Shown one piece after another: positions 18,585 to 27,087 of a DNA stretch of 64,000 bases. The notes beneath the pieces are model-generated. The model did not search any database and was not told where the DNA came from. It saw only the letters and a program-made list of their open reading frames with translations. Made by a program: the position numbers and the translations under genes. Source of the DNA: Prolixibacteraceae bacterium (GTDB lineage: Bacteria; Bacteroidota; Bacteroidia; Bacteroidales; Prolixibacteraceae); NCBI GenBank assembly GCA_003506435.1, contig DOAQ01000036.1, forward strand, positions 372,001 to 436,000, written 5' to 3'. Positions within the stretch are counted from its first letter, which is position 1. Each line of letters starts with the position of its first letter.

Positions 18585-19439
18585 TTAATGGTTGACCAGC
18601 AGTTCGCGGATTTGTTCCATCAGCCACTGCGGCGTGGAAGTGGCCCCGCAAATACCAACCGATCCGGCATTTTCGAACCATCCAAAGTCCAGTTCTTCAG
18701 GCGAAGAAATAAAATAGCTTCGCGGGTTGGTTTGCAGGCAGACATCGTACAGGATGCGGGCATTCGAACTTTTCTGCCCGCCCACAAAAACAATTACATC
18801 GTGCTGCGCGGCAAATTCTTTCATCCGCGGAACCCGGTTGGCAACCTGCCTGCATATCGTGTCGTGCACCTTCAGCTCGCTGTTCCTTGAGTATTCCTGA
18901 ATATTGCTCTTCAACTGCTGAAATTTTTCAATCGATTTGGTCGTCTGGGCAAACAATACGGCAGGTTTTTCGGGATCAATAGTTTCAAGATCGCCGGGTT
19001 CTTCAACAATAATTGCCCGGTTACTGGTTTGCCCAATCAGTCCATTAACTTCAGCATGACCCTGCTTTCCGTAAATGATTACCTGCCCGCCTGCTTTTTC
19101 CATCTCTTCGGCAGCCTTTTTAACCCTTTGCTGAAGTTTTAAAACTACCGGGCAGGTAGCATCAATCAGCTCAATATTATTTGCCCGGGCATATTCGTAC
19201 GTTGAAGGCGGCTCGCCATGAGTCCGCACCAGCACCCTGCAATCCGACAGGGTACGATACGTTTCATGGTCAATAATGATCAGTCCGAGTTTTTCGAGGC
19301 GGTTCACCTCCATGCCATTGTGCACAATATCGCCCAGACAATACAATTTCCCGTCGCTCAGCAGGGCATCTTCCGCCTTTTTAATGGCACTGACCACCCC
19401 AAAACAAAAACCCGATTTATGATCGATTACAACGTTCAT
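18585..19439 (-). CDS. ispH: 4-hydroxy-3-methylbut-2-enyl diphosphate reductase
   Basis: A 284-residue IspH/LytB, the last enzyme of the MEP isoprenoid pathway, producing IPP and DMAPP. The three cluster cysteines are visible in GFCFGV (near residue 12), DATCPVV (near 96) and DTICRQ (near 195); the active-site loop KQGHAEVNGL and the motif VGGQKSSN are present. It overlaps the end of cmk by 4 bp, forming an operon with cmk. Confidence 0.95.
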   Translation of the reverse strand: MNVVIDHKSGFCFGVVSAIKKAEDALLSDGKLYCLGDIVHNGMEVNRLEKLGLIIIDHETYRTLSDCRVLVRTHGEPPSTYEYARANNIELIDATCPVVLKLQQRVKKAAEEMEKAGGQVIIYGKQGHAEVNGLIGQTSNRAIIVEEPGDLETIDPEKPAVLFAQTTKSIEKFQQLKSNIQEYSRNSELKVHDTICRQVANRVPRMKEFAAQHDVIVFVGGQKSSNARILYDVCLQTNPRSYFISSPEELDFGWFENAGSVGICGATSTPQWLMEQIRELLVNH

Positions 19440-20146
19440 TTTCCAATCCGTTTTTCGGCTTTTTCAAGTACCCAGCGGAATTGTTCTTCGCGCGAAATAT
19501 GACTGTTATCGAGCAACAGGGCATCATCGGCTTGTTTCAGGGGACTGGCTGCACGCGACGAATCGATGCGGTCGCGCTCCATCACATTTTGCAGTATTTC
19601 GTTAAAATCGACAGTCTGCCCTTTCTCTGTCAGCTCGTCATAGCGGCGTTGGGCGCGCACTTCCGGCGAAGCGGTCATAAATATTTTCAATTCGGCATTC
19701 GGGAAAACCACCGTACCAATATCGCGGCCATCCATCACAATACCTTTGTTCTCCCCCATTTTTTGCTGAAGTTTCACCATGGCAGCCCGCACCTCTTTTA
19801 TGGTTGCCACCGGACTTACATGGTTGGCTACCGGCAACTGCCGTATTTCTTCTTCCACATTCTCACCGTTCAGATAGGTCTCATTCTGCAAGGTTTTCGG
19901 GTTGAACCGGAACTCAATATTGACCTCGCCCATCCGGGCAATTAAACCGGGTTCATCCACTTTTTTATCAGCCGCCAGTCCGTTGCGCAGGGCAAATAAA
20001 GTAACGGTGCGGTACATCGCCCCGGTGTCGATATAAATATAACCCAGCCGTTTGGCCAACTCTTTGGCAACCGTGCTTTTTCCGCAGCCTGAATGCCCGT
20101 CGATAGCGATGATAATGCGGTTTGGTTTTTCCATTTCCTTTTTCAT
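19436..20146 (-). CDS. cmk: cytidylate kinase
   Basis: About 236 residues from the ATG at 20146; an ATG four codons later is an alternative, and the 25-residue upstream extension is unlike other Cmk proteins. The P-loop GHSGCGKS sits near the N terminus, followed by YIDTGAMYRTVTL, VMDGRDIGTVVFPNAELKIF and RAQRRYDEL, all family hallmarks. It phosphorylates CMP and dCMP. In many Bacteroidota cmk neighbours porQ and ispH, as here. Confidence 0.95.
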   Translation of the reverse strand: MKKEMEKPNRIIIAIDGHSGCGKSTVAKELAKRLGYIYIDTGAMYRTVTLFALRNGLAADKKVDEPGLIARMGEVNIEFRFNPKTLQNETYLNGENVEEEIRQLPVANHVSPVATIKEVRAAMVKLQQKMGENKGIVMDGRDIGTVVFPNAELKIFMTASPEVRAQRRYDELTEKGQTVDFNEILQNVMERDRIDSSRAASPLKQADDALLLDNSHISREEQFRWVLEKAEKRIGK

Positions 20147-20252
20147 TTCAGCAACAAATATAAAGGAAATTGGAGAAGGTTTCCCTGATTCCGCCAGAGT
20201 TTCACAAAACTTCGGAATCATTTTCCTTCACTGTTATTATGAGATTCCGGCC

Positions 20253-20339
20253 TGCGCCGGAATGACGCATCAAACGAGAATCAGGTAACCAACGGATGTA
20301 TTCGGTGGAATGATTGCGCCGGAATGACGCATCAAACGA
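20253..20339. repeat. 25-bp direct repeat pair
   Basis: A 25-bp sequence beginning TGCGCCGGAATGACGCATC occurs exactly twice, at 20253-20277 and 20315-20339, in the gap between cmk and porQ. Nearby CCGG-rich segments (GATTCCGGCC, GGCCGGAATTTC) can pair with it, so the whole may fold as an extended hairpin. Confidence 0.7.
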
Positions 20340-20356
20340 AGAATGGCCGGAATTTC

Positions 20357-21388
20357 TTATTTTTTTCTGAAATTATCGTTCAGGTTGATTGCCAGCGAGA
20401 GATGGCTGGAGGCTCCGGCCAGGTGATAACGCGCCAACCCATAATTCAGCTCAAAACGCGAAATTCTGAAACCAAGTCCAAAGGAAAACCCGACAGTAGA
20501 CATTTTTTCATCGTATTTTAATTCCTGTCTGCGCTGATAATTATACCCAAGGCGAAGCGTAAAATTTTCAGAAGGCAGCAATTCAACTCCTAAAATCAGG
20601 TGACGAAGAAATTTTTTGCCCAATCCGTCTTCCTCCACTGTTGTACCGGTAAGATCACCTTCCTCCGTTTCGGGTTGTGCCAGCGTCCATTTCTGAAGGT
20701 GCTGCAAGGTTCCGGCAATCCGTATCGGCGCATGTCCCAGTCGCTTGGAAAAGCCCATCTGTACATCGAACGGAAGCGGTTCGCGCTCGCCATTATCGTA
20801 ATAGGTAGTAATTTGTGTTCCTATGTTTTTAACAGCCAACCCGATTGTGGTCAACCCGTCTTTGCTTTGGTAACTTGCCCCCAGATCGGCAGCAATCCCC
20901 GCCGACTGGTAGGTTTCAAACGACGACCAGATGGGTTTCAGGTTAACGCCAACCGAAATGCGTTCGAACTGGTACGACCAAAGAATGTTAAGCGCGTATT
21001 CAGCAGCATGGAATGTAGTTCCGGTTACCTCCCCGTTGGGCAGCGCTTCAATAAATGTCCCGTAATTGATGTAGTGCATTCCCGCCGCCAGATTGCCCGG
21101 CAAACCAACGGGCAGCGAATATGCCACATAGCCATAGTTCACATCGCTGATGTAATTCACATAGTTGGCAACCAGATGATTTTGCATTTCTCCGGTGAGC
21201 AATGCCGGATTGTTGTATGCTACGTTTAAGTCCGTTTCGTCAGCCAGCGCTATCTGATTTCCTCCCAAAGCAGCCATACGCGCCGAGTTGGACAGGTTCA
21301 GGAATTCATAGGTATTTTCTCCTCCGATCTGAGCTTTCGAAAGGAGCGGAATTACAAGAAAGAGTACAAAGAAATATCTAAAGTTCAT
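20357..21388 (-). CDS. porQ: type IX secretion system protein PorQ
   Basis: About 343 residues from the ATG at 21388, which opens with the signal peptide MNFRYFFVLFLVIPLLSKAQ. The mature start GGENTYEFLNLSNSARMAALGGNQIALADETDLNVAYNNPALL is the PorQ/PorV-like barrel signature, and the rest is an FadL-like beta barrel ending NLNDNFRKK. In Porphyromonas gingivalis PorQ works with PorU/V/Z on the surface during cleavage and anchoring of secreted proteins. The cmk neighbour supports the assignment. Confidence 0.9.
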   Translation of the reverse strand: MNFRYFFVLFLVIPLLSKAQIGGENTYEFLNLSNSARMAALGGNQIALADETDLNVAYNNPALLTGEMQNHLVANYVNYISDVNYGYVAYSLPVGLPGNLAAGMHYINYGTFIEALPNGEVTGTTFHAAEYALNILWSYQFERISVGVNLKPIWSSFETYQSAGIAADLGASYQSKDGLTTIGLAVKNIGTQITTYYDNGEREPLPFDVQMGFSKRLGHAPIRIAGTLQHLQKWTLAQPETEEGDLTGTTVEEDGLGKKFLRHLILGVELLPSENFTLRLGYNYQRRQELKYDEKMSTVGFSFGLGFRISRFELNYGLARYHLAGASSHLSLAINLNDNFRKK

Positions 21389-21564
21389 GCTGAAAATGCC
21401 ACGTTTACTGATCAAACGTCAAAGATATTTTTTTATTACAAGAAGAGAGGCGGAAAGTTTGAAAAAATAGGAGCCAGCCAGTTCCTCTTTACCACTAAAG
21501 CTCAAACGAGGAGGAAGAACGGAAATCTACGATCCCGGTTTGCAGATACGGAAGTACGCTTTTC

Positions 21565-21600
21565 TGATTCCGTATTTATACGTTTGTAAATACGGAATCA
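21565..21600. repeat. perfect 14-bp hairpin in a gene-free stretch
   Basis: TGATTCCGTATTTA and TAAATACGGAATCA are perfect complements separated by 8 nt. Related AATACGGAAG motifs flank it on both sides (about 21545-21555 and 21610-21620). It is probably part of a degenerate repeat cluster. Confidence 0.6.
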
Positions 21601-21658
21601 CAAGCTCGTAAATACGGAAGTACAGATTTGCCCTATCCCCAGCCCTTCCCCACAAAGG

Positions 21659-21989
21659 CATAGCCGTCAAGCTAAAGATGTAATTTATTATTTATCAGCG
21701 ACAAATGAAATACAACCACCCCGTCCCGGAGAAACCGGGACACCTCCCGATTCCCGGGACAAGCTCTCCTAAAAAAAGGAGGGGAAACCGAAGCAAGTTG
21801 CGGCAGCGAAGAACCACCAGGCCTCCCAAATTGTCACTGCCCAAAATTTCTCCTCCTGGATAGGAGGAATACCCGAGGAACGAAGGGGGAAGTGGTTGAT
21901 TGTTTAAAGTAAAATATAGAATCAGTAAAAATTATTAGTACTGAAAAATAGTTATTTACAAAGATTTATCCCTTAGCTTGACGGTTATG
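21659..21989. mobile_element. MITE-like element, copy 1 (331 bp)
   Basis: The terminal inverted repeats are CATAGCCGTCAAGCTAA at 21659-21675 and TTAGCTTGACGGTTATG at 21973-21989 (one mismatch). A near-identical element lies at 26625-26934; this copy has about 20 extra bases in the internal CCCGGGAC palindrome region. It is flanked by a 10-bp target duplication with one mismatch (CCCACAAAGG at 21649-21658 and TCCACAAAGG at 21990-21999). It carries no ORF, so it must be moved in trans, possibly by an IS4-like transposase (inference from the duplication length). Confidence 0.85.
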
Positions 21990-22076
21990 TCCACAAAGGG
22001 AAGGGAGTTTGGCCGGAGAAAATAACAATGGCCGTTCTAAAAAGTATGAAACAACAATATTTGTACAGGCCAAAAG

Positions 22077-22207
22077 GAGGCTGTCCAAAAAGTTCTAAAA
22101 TACGCAATTCGCGTCACCCTGAACTTGTTTCAGGGTCTGATTATTAGAAAGATGAGATCCCGAAACAAGTTCGGGATGACTCGATCCCAGACTTTTTGTA
22201 CAGCCTC
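22077..22207. repeat. palindromic dispersed element, copy 2
   Basis: An ~130-bp inverted-repeat element bounded by GAGGCTGTCCAAAAAG and CTTTTTGTACAGCCTC. The interior (GCAATTCGCGTCACCCTGAA, TTAGAAAGATGAGATCCCG) matches the elements at 17298-17453 and 53023-53164. It lies in the gene-free region between porQ and the FRG gene. Confidence 0.8.
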
Positions 22208-22334
22208 TTAGGGGGTGTCATTCCCCTTTGAGTTTTTAGATTTTCCCTTTACGTATTTGCATTTATACTTTGGGTATTTCCACCAGTGTCAACATGTTTT
22301 TGTTGATTACGCTGCAAGACCCGCCCGATAGCTT

Positions 22335-22421
22335 GCCTGATAAACAGGATATTGAAATGCTAAAATAAATTTGTTTAACAGAAATGAAAGATAAAAAAAT
22401 AGTAAGTTTATGGTGCTATTT
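22335..22421 (+). repeat. ~86-bp repeat upstream of the FRG gene (copy A)
   Basis: A segment ending AGTAAGTTTATGGTGCTATT that recurs at 29707-29791 with about 85% identity by eye. Both copies lie directly upstream of an AT-rich accessory gene in the same orientation. It may carry a shared promoter or mark a cassette boundary. Confidence 0.7.
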
Positions 22422-22465
22422 GCAAGGTGCATAATTATAATTCGCTGCAAATAAAGAAACTAACT

Positions 22466-23161
22466 ATGAATGAAACTATACTAAATACGACAGACGATTT
22501 GTATAAGACATTTGATAAATTTCGAAGTGCCAGTAGATATAAATTCAGAGGACAATCGAACCTTGAATGGAAATTAGTTCCAAAGGCAGGTCGATTTCCT
22601 TTTAAAAACAGGAATGACCAAGAACTTTTTAGACAATGGAAAAGAAGAGCCAAAATATTACTCGATAAAGAATATAAAACTGACTTAGATTATTTGACAA
22701 TTGCACAACATTACGGCATCCCAACTAGATTGCTTGATTGGAGCCATAGTCCACTTGTTGCAACTTTTTTTGCATGTATTGACAATTATGAAAATGATGG
22801 CGTTTTATATGCTTATAAACCTAACAAACTAGTATTACCTAATGAAATTAATAATCCATTTAGTACTAAAGCAAATGAAATTATCTTCATTCAACCTGAA
22901 GCCTCATCAAATAGAATTTTAAACCAACTTGGTTACTTTTCTCTTCACAATGAACCTAAATTGGAATTAAATGAATCAAATTCCAACCCTTCTCTAGAAA
23001 GAATAATAATTCCAAAATCATTAAAAAAAGAAATTATATTTATTCTTAATCAATTTGGAGTAAGTGACTTGACGATTTTTCCTGACATAGAAGGTTTGAC
23101 TAAATATTTGTGTTGGTTCTATGAGAATTATGAATTCTGGGACGGGACGATAAAACAATAA
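22466..23161 (+). CDS. FRG-domain protein
   Basis: About 231 residues from the ATG at 22466; the frame is open upstream to a GTG. The FRG domain fills the protein: FRGQSNLEWKLVPKAGR near residues 27-43, then AQHYGIPTRLLDWSHSPLVATFFA near 78-101. The domain is named for its Phe-Arg-Gly motif, is common on mobile DNA, and has no settled activity. Base composition is clearly more AT-rich than the neighbouring core genes, and the gene sits between repeats and an intron remnant, so horizontal transfer is likely. Confidence 0.85.
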   Translation: MNETILNTTDDLYKTFDKFRSASRYKFRGQSNLEWKLVPKAGRFPFKNRNDQELFRQWKRRAKILLDKEYKTDLDYLTIAQHYGIPTRLLDWSHSPLVATFFACIDNYENDGVLYAYKPNKLVLPNEINNPFSTKANEIIFIQPEASSNRILNQLGYFSLHNEPKLELNESNSNPSLERIIIPKSLKKEIIFILNQFGVSDLTIFPDIEGLTKYLCWFYENYEFWDGTIKQ

Positions 23162-23172
23162 CTATGCATAAT

Positions 23173-23310
23173 CGAGTAGCCCGCCCCGCCAGCAAACGCT
23201 GACAGGGAGAGGCTCTCACACCACCGTACGTACGCGAGCTTCGCTCCTCCCTTTCAATTTAAATGTCTGGTAGACATTTAAATTGAAAGGCACGTACACG
23301 GCGGTTCGTT
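23173..23310 (-). mobile_element. 3' end of a degraded group II intron
   Basis: Read on the minus strand, GAACCGCCGTGTACG is followed about 60 nt later by CGTACGTACGGTGGTGTG and AGAGG, the two arms expected for a group II intron domain V. A short GC-rich hairpin and CTACTCGAT complete a typical 3' end. The domain V arms are separated by an AT-rich perfect hairpin at 23251-23289. No reverse transcriptase or maturase ORF remains, so this is a truncated remnant lying just after the FRG gene stop. Confidence 0.55.
23251..23289. repeat. perfect 18-bp hairpin inside the intron remnant
   Basis: CTTTCAATTTAAATGTCT at 23251-23268 pairs perfectly with 23272-23289 around a 3-nt loop (GGT). It lies between the two putative domain V arms and looks like an inserted or expanded stem. 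Confidence 0.8.
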
Positions 23311-23776
23311 AAGTCGTCGGGAATTGTAGCGAATAATGGCCATCCATTTGGGACGACCTGATTTGGTTGTAGATTTCCAACAATGGAACGTAACCCCGCT
23401 TTTTCAATCGCTCAACTGTAATGGTAGTCTGAGAATTGGGGACTGTGCAATTGCCCATCCCCTGTCTCCCCTTCGTTTGAGTGAAGCGGTAACGAAGGGT
23501 TTATTTTCTGTCGTCTGTGACGACAAATTCATACAACATCTGTTTCAGTCGCGCCCTCCCTGGATGCAAGATTTCCTGCCGAACTATAACCCGGAAAAAA
23601 AACTGTGTGCCGGTTACGAATAAAATAGTAATCGGACGACATGCTTATATATTTTGAGCGCTGTTGAAAGGTGGTGTTAAAATCGCCTCGTCACAGACGA
23701 GAACTTGCAAACACCTCGTTACCGCTATGCTCAAACGAGGTGTAGAACGCCCTGACGATAGTTGCAAAACACAAAA
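23311..23776. other. gene-free degraded stretch with two mirrored hairpin groups
   Basis: No convincing gene is seen; the minus strand carries fragments that look like a decayed intron-associated ORF. A hairpin CCCTTCGTT/AACGAAGGG at 23469-23499 with TCGTCTGTGACGA at 23511-23523 reappears in inverted order as TCGTCACAGACGA at 23688-23700 with ACCTCGTT/AACGAGGT at 23713-23741. This gives an inverted pair of composite repeats. Confidence 0.5.
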
Positions 23777-23808
23777 AGGCCGTCTCATTCTTTATTTTGA
23801 GACGGCCT
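23777..23808 (-). terminator. intrinsic terminator downstream of the OMP gene
   Basis: An 11-bp perfect stem AGGCCGTCTCA/TGAGACGGCCT with a 10-nt loop, 28 bp past the stop of the minus-strand gene at 23836-24375. On the minus strand it is followed by a U-rich stretch (TTTTTGTG). Confidence 0.7.
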
Positions 23809-23835
23809 CATTGTGTCAATTATATACCTGACTGA

Positions 23836-24375
23836 TTAGAATTTGTATGCTATACCAATGTTTGCATACGAGATGGAATAACCGACTTCAACGTATGCGC
23901 CAAAATTTTCGCTAAACTCGTAACGGGCGCCTACAAGACCACCAACAACAAGACCGCCTGCTGATGGTGAAGCAACAGAACCGGCATTCGGTCCATCGTA
24001 TTTCGTACTGGCCACGTTATACCCTAAAACCAAACCACCGTACGTATCCAGTTTATTGATGAGCGGATAGTGGACTAAGCCCCGCGCAGCAATAACGATA
24101 TTGGTGTATTTCCATGAGTAATTCATTCCATAACCGGCAAAGTCTTCTTTGTAGCCATAGTAGCCCAAATTTCCGCCAAGACCTAAAACAAGGCCATCAA
24201 CACCCAAAAAGTCGTCTTTAACGCCTTTTTCATACGATACTTCGACAGGGGTTCCGTTGCCGTTTAACCCAACACCCAATTTAAATAATTGAGTTCCTTT
24301 TTCAAACATTTCCTGTGCATTTGAACTCACAGAGAAGAATGCGATAGCTGCAATAATCAATGTTAATTTTCTCAT
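23836..24375 (-). CDS. OmpA-like/opacity-type outer-membrane beta-barrel protein
   Basis: A 179-residue protein with the signal peptide MRKLTLIIAAIAFFSVSSNAQ and a small beta-barrel with Gly/Tyr-rich strands (GLVLGLGGNLGYYGYKEDFAGYG, GGLVVGGLVGARYEFSENFGAYVEVGYSIS), ending in the canonical NIGIAYKF. It resembles small OmpW/opacity-like porins of unknown role. A strong terminator follows, so it is probably monocistronic. Confidence 0.75.
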   Translation of the reverse strand: MRKLTLIIAAIAFFSVSSNAQEMFEKGTQLFKLGVGLNGNGTPVEVSYEKGVKDDFLGVDGLVLGLGGNLGYYGYKEDFAGYGMNYSWKYTNIVIAARGLVHYPLINKLDTYGGLVLGYNVASTKYDGPNAGSVASPSAGGLVVGGLVGARYEFSENFGAYVEVGYSISYANIGIAYKF

Positions 24376-24555
24376 AGTTTTTTATTAATTTATAAATTTT
24401 ACTATCCTGTTCTTTCCGGAAACTATATTCCGGTAAAACGGAATCAATGAATTTTGAAATCAGAAATTTTATGTCGTAAAGCTATGCACCTTGGGAGAAA
24501 AAAGGCAAAAATGCAAGGAGACAAAAAGTGGACAATTGAAAAAACAAATTCACTC

Positions 24556-26421
24556 TTATTCGAATACAGGGTAACCGCCGTTCGAGCCGTCAACCTTCCA
24601 TTTGTGGTAGTTACGGTCGCTCCGCTGTTCGGCCAGTTCATTCAGCGCCTGAAGCAGTGAACCTTCGTACGCTTTTCGCTTTCCGGGGCCGTCATCACTC
24701 CGGGCCAAAACGGTAGCCGTGGGGTTCTCAAAAAAGTAGGTTGCTCCCAGATGGAAATCTTCGACCATCTTACTACCATTCTTTTTGTAATAGTACGATC
24801 CTTTTCCGTAGGTAATATCGCTGTTGATACCACCAGGTTGTGGCTGTTTAAGCCAGAATATATTCATTGCTGCTGACTTATGGTTTTCATCTTCGCCCCA
24901 CAGCACATCTGCCAGTCCGATAACGCCACCCACCACGTTTGTTCCGGATCCTGTGACACTCAGCGCACCAATGTTGTAGCAGTTCTGGGCATATACCGAG
25001 CTTCCGCCAATACCTCCGGCATTTAGGGTGGTGCCTGTTCCGGAAACGCCATTGATACTGCCTGTGTTGTAGCTGTTAATTACCATACGGCCAAATCCGG
25101 CGATACCACCCACATTAAGCGCATCCACTTTTTCGGTTGACGAGACGGTAATCGAGCCGGTATTGCAGGTGTTGATGTATCCGCCAACACCACCAAACGG
25201 ATAGGAACTGTTGTGAAATCCGGGTTTGTCGCCAAGCTCGCCGCCACCAATGCCGCCCACAGCTATTTTTTTGCCGGTTTTCAGGACTACATCAATGTTT
25301 CCGCTGTTGTATATTTTACCCGGTTCGATGTATTGCATCGGTCTCGACATCGGTGGATTCGTGGTATTTCCGGCACCCACCACACCTCCGATACAAGCCG
25401 ATTTGATGTCGCCCGTAGCAGAAATGTTCAGTTTACCGGTGTTGTAAATGTCGGTACATTCGCATCGGTACCCCACACTGGCAAGCACCCCGCCAATTTG
25501 CATTTCGTTGCCCGAAGCTTTAACGGTAATGGTTCCGGTATTGTAGCAACCGAATATTCCACCGTGTTTCAGGTTCGGGGCAAAGGCAGCACCCGCTTCG
25601 GCACAAACGCCGCCAATTTGCAGGTTGCCGGGACTTACAATCGACTGGTTATTTTTGGCCTTTACATCAACAATGTTTCCCTCAACCACGATGGTTCCGC
25701 CGAAATGTGAATTACTCATGGTGTATTTACAGATCGCCGCCAATCCTCCCACAATGGCCTCGCCGCTTCCTTTCACCGTAATTGTTGCTTCGCTCGAACA
25801 TCCTTCCATCACATTGGGCTCAACCGCAATGGAAGCCGCATAAACCGTAAGTAAAATTTTAAAAGTTTTATACTGATAGAATTCGCGGTTGTAGGTGATT
25901 GTTGACCCCTTGCCAATCGTGAGATTCTTAACTTGCTCAACACCCTGAAAAAGAGCCAGCCTCATTTCGGCAGTACCTTCCATATCATCGATAATCGGCT
26001 CGGTTTTTTTGTCGCTGATGCGCAGGTTGGTAATTACATGGCCACCACCGTCAAAATTTATCCAGGTATCCGGTATCGGGATAAACTCGTACAAGGCACC
26101 ATTCATATCCAAATCGACGGTGAGTTTTACGAAGTTGTCCTTAAATGAATGGCGGAGTCCTTTTAATCCGTTCTTTTCACCGAATCCGACCATATCGCCG
26201 ATATTCGCCAGTTTGTGCAGATACGCCAGTTTTCCGGCGGTATCGATGATAAACGGATTGCTCTCGCTGTTGGGCTGCGAGGAATCAAGCGATTTGAACG
26301 GATAAGCCTTACCATCCCATTTCTTCCCGTCAACAGCATGGGCTGGTGACAAACAGAAAAGAAACAAGACAAAAAAAACATTCAGGAATAGTAATGCGGG
26401 GCGTAGATTTTTAATTTTCAT
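24556..26421 (-). CDS. secreted repeat protein with GLUG-like repeats
   Basis: A 621-residue protein with a signal peptide (hydrophobic to about residue 28, ending SPAHA). From about residue 210 to 500 it has at least five repeats of 40-50 residues with the pattern YNTG-x-IxV...IGGV-G, as in GLUG-repeat adhesin-like proteins, which fold as a beta-solenoid. It ends GGYPVFE, with no recognisable type IX sorting domain or lipobox. A surface or matrix role is plausible. The function is not known. Confidence 0.65.
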   Translation of the reverse strand: MKIKNLRPALLFLNVFFVLFLFCLSPAHAVDGKKWDGKAYPFKSLDSSQPNSESNPFIIDTAGKLAYLHKLANIGDMVGFGEKNGLKGLRHSFKDNFVKLTVDLDMNGALYEFIPIPDTWINFDGGGHVITNLRISDKKTEPIIDDMEGTAEMRLALFQGVEQVKNLTIGKGSTITYNREFYQYKTFKILLTVYAASIAVEPNVMEGCSSEATITVKGSGEAIVGGLAAICKYTMSNSHFGGTIVVEGNIVDVKAKNNQSIVSPGNLQIGGVCAEAGAAFAPNLKHGGIFGCYNTGTITVKASGNEMQIGGVLASVGYRCECTDIYNTGKLNISATGDIKSACIGGVVGAGNTTNPPMSRPMQYIEPGKIYNSGNIDVVLKTGKKIAVGGIGGGELGDKPGFHNSSYPFGGVGGYINTCNTGSITVSSTEKVDALNVGGIAGFGRMVINSYNTGSINGVSGTGTTLNAGGIGGSSVYAQNCYNIGALSVTGSGTNVVGGVIGLADVLWGEDENHKSAAMNIFWLKQPQPGGINSDITYGKGSYYYKKNGSKMVEDFHLGATYFFENPTATVLARSDDGPGKRKAYEGSLLQALNELAEQRSDRNYHKWKVDGSNGGYPVFE

Positions 26422-26580
26422 AAGTGAATAATTTATTTTTTAATGGTGAAGGCGAATAGCCATAAATAATCGTTGCGGCACACGTCGATTCATTTTTAGC
26501 AAAGCTAAAAACCTTTCAAAATTAGAAGTGAAATACCAGTAGACAAAAAGTAGACAACTGAAAAAATAACTTCAAAATAT

Positions 26581-27042
26581 GAGTCCACTCCGAAAAGTCA
26601 AAAACCCCTAAATCCCCTAAAGGGCATAGCCGTCAAGCTAAAAATATAATTTCCTATTTATCAGCGATAAATGAAATACAACCACCCCGTCCCGGAGAAA
26701 CCGGGACACCCCTCCTAAAAAAAGGAGGGGAAACCGAAGCAAGTTGCGGCAGCGAAGAACCACCATGCCTCCCAAATTGTCACTGCCCAAAATTTCTCCT
26801 CCTGGACAGGAGGAGTACCCGAGGTACGAAGGGGAGGTGGTTGATTGTGTAAAGTAAAATATAAAACCAGTAAAAATTATTATCACTGAAAAATAGTTAT
26901 TTACATAGATTTATCTCTTAGCTTGACGGCTATGCCCTAAAGGGGACTTTGAAAAATTTATTGATTTTCAACGAGTTCCCTTTTAGGGGTTAGGGGTAAA
27001 GAAGTTGAAAATCAATAAATTTAGACTTTTCGGAGTAGGCTC
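26581..27042. repeat. palindromic repeat element interrupted by MITE copy 2
   Basis: The outer ends CACTCCGAAAAGTC (26586-26599) and GACTTTTCGGAGTAG (27024-27038) are inverted repeats. An inner 19-bp perfect inverted pair lies at 26954-26972 and 27004-27022, with CCCTTTTAGGGG between. The MITE at 26625-26934 has inserted near the left end, giving a nested structure between the repeat-protein gene and the TPR regulator gene. Confidence 0.7.
26625..26934. mobile_element. MITE-like element, copy 2 (310 bp)
   Basis: The terminal inverted repeats CATAGCCGTCAAGCTAA (26625-26641) and TTAGCTTGACGGCTATG (26918-26934) are perfect over 17 bp. A perfect 10-bp target duplication CCCTAAAGGG flanks it at 26615-26624 and 26935-26944. 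The interior is near-identical to copy 1 at 21659-21989. It has no transposase gene. The intact duplication suggests a fairly recent insertion. Confidence 0.9.
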
Positions 27043-27087
27043 AAATATAAATACCGAATAGTAGAAACTTAATCCGGGGATGACATT

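Noticed and set aside
22466..23161. FRG gene as part of a defence system with neighbours
   Set aside because: No nuclease, toxin-antitoxin or phage-defence partner is adjacent; only repeats and an intron remnant are seen.
23336..23623. 95-codon open frame on the plus strand
   Set aside because: It lies opposite the decayed intron-associated sequence, crosses hairpins and resembles no protein.
26638..26886. 82-codon open frame within MITE copy 2
   Set aside because: It spans internal palindromes of the element and the frame is not kept in copy 1.
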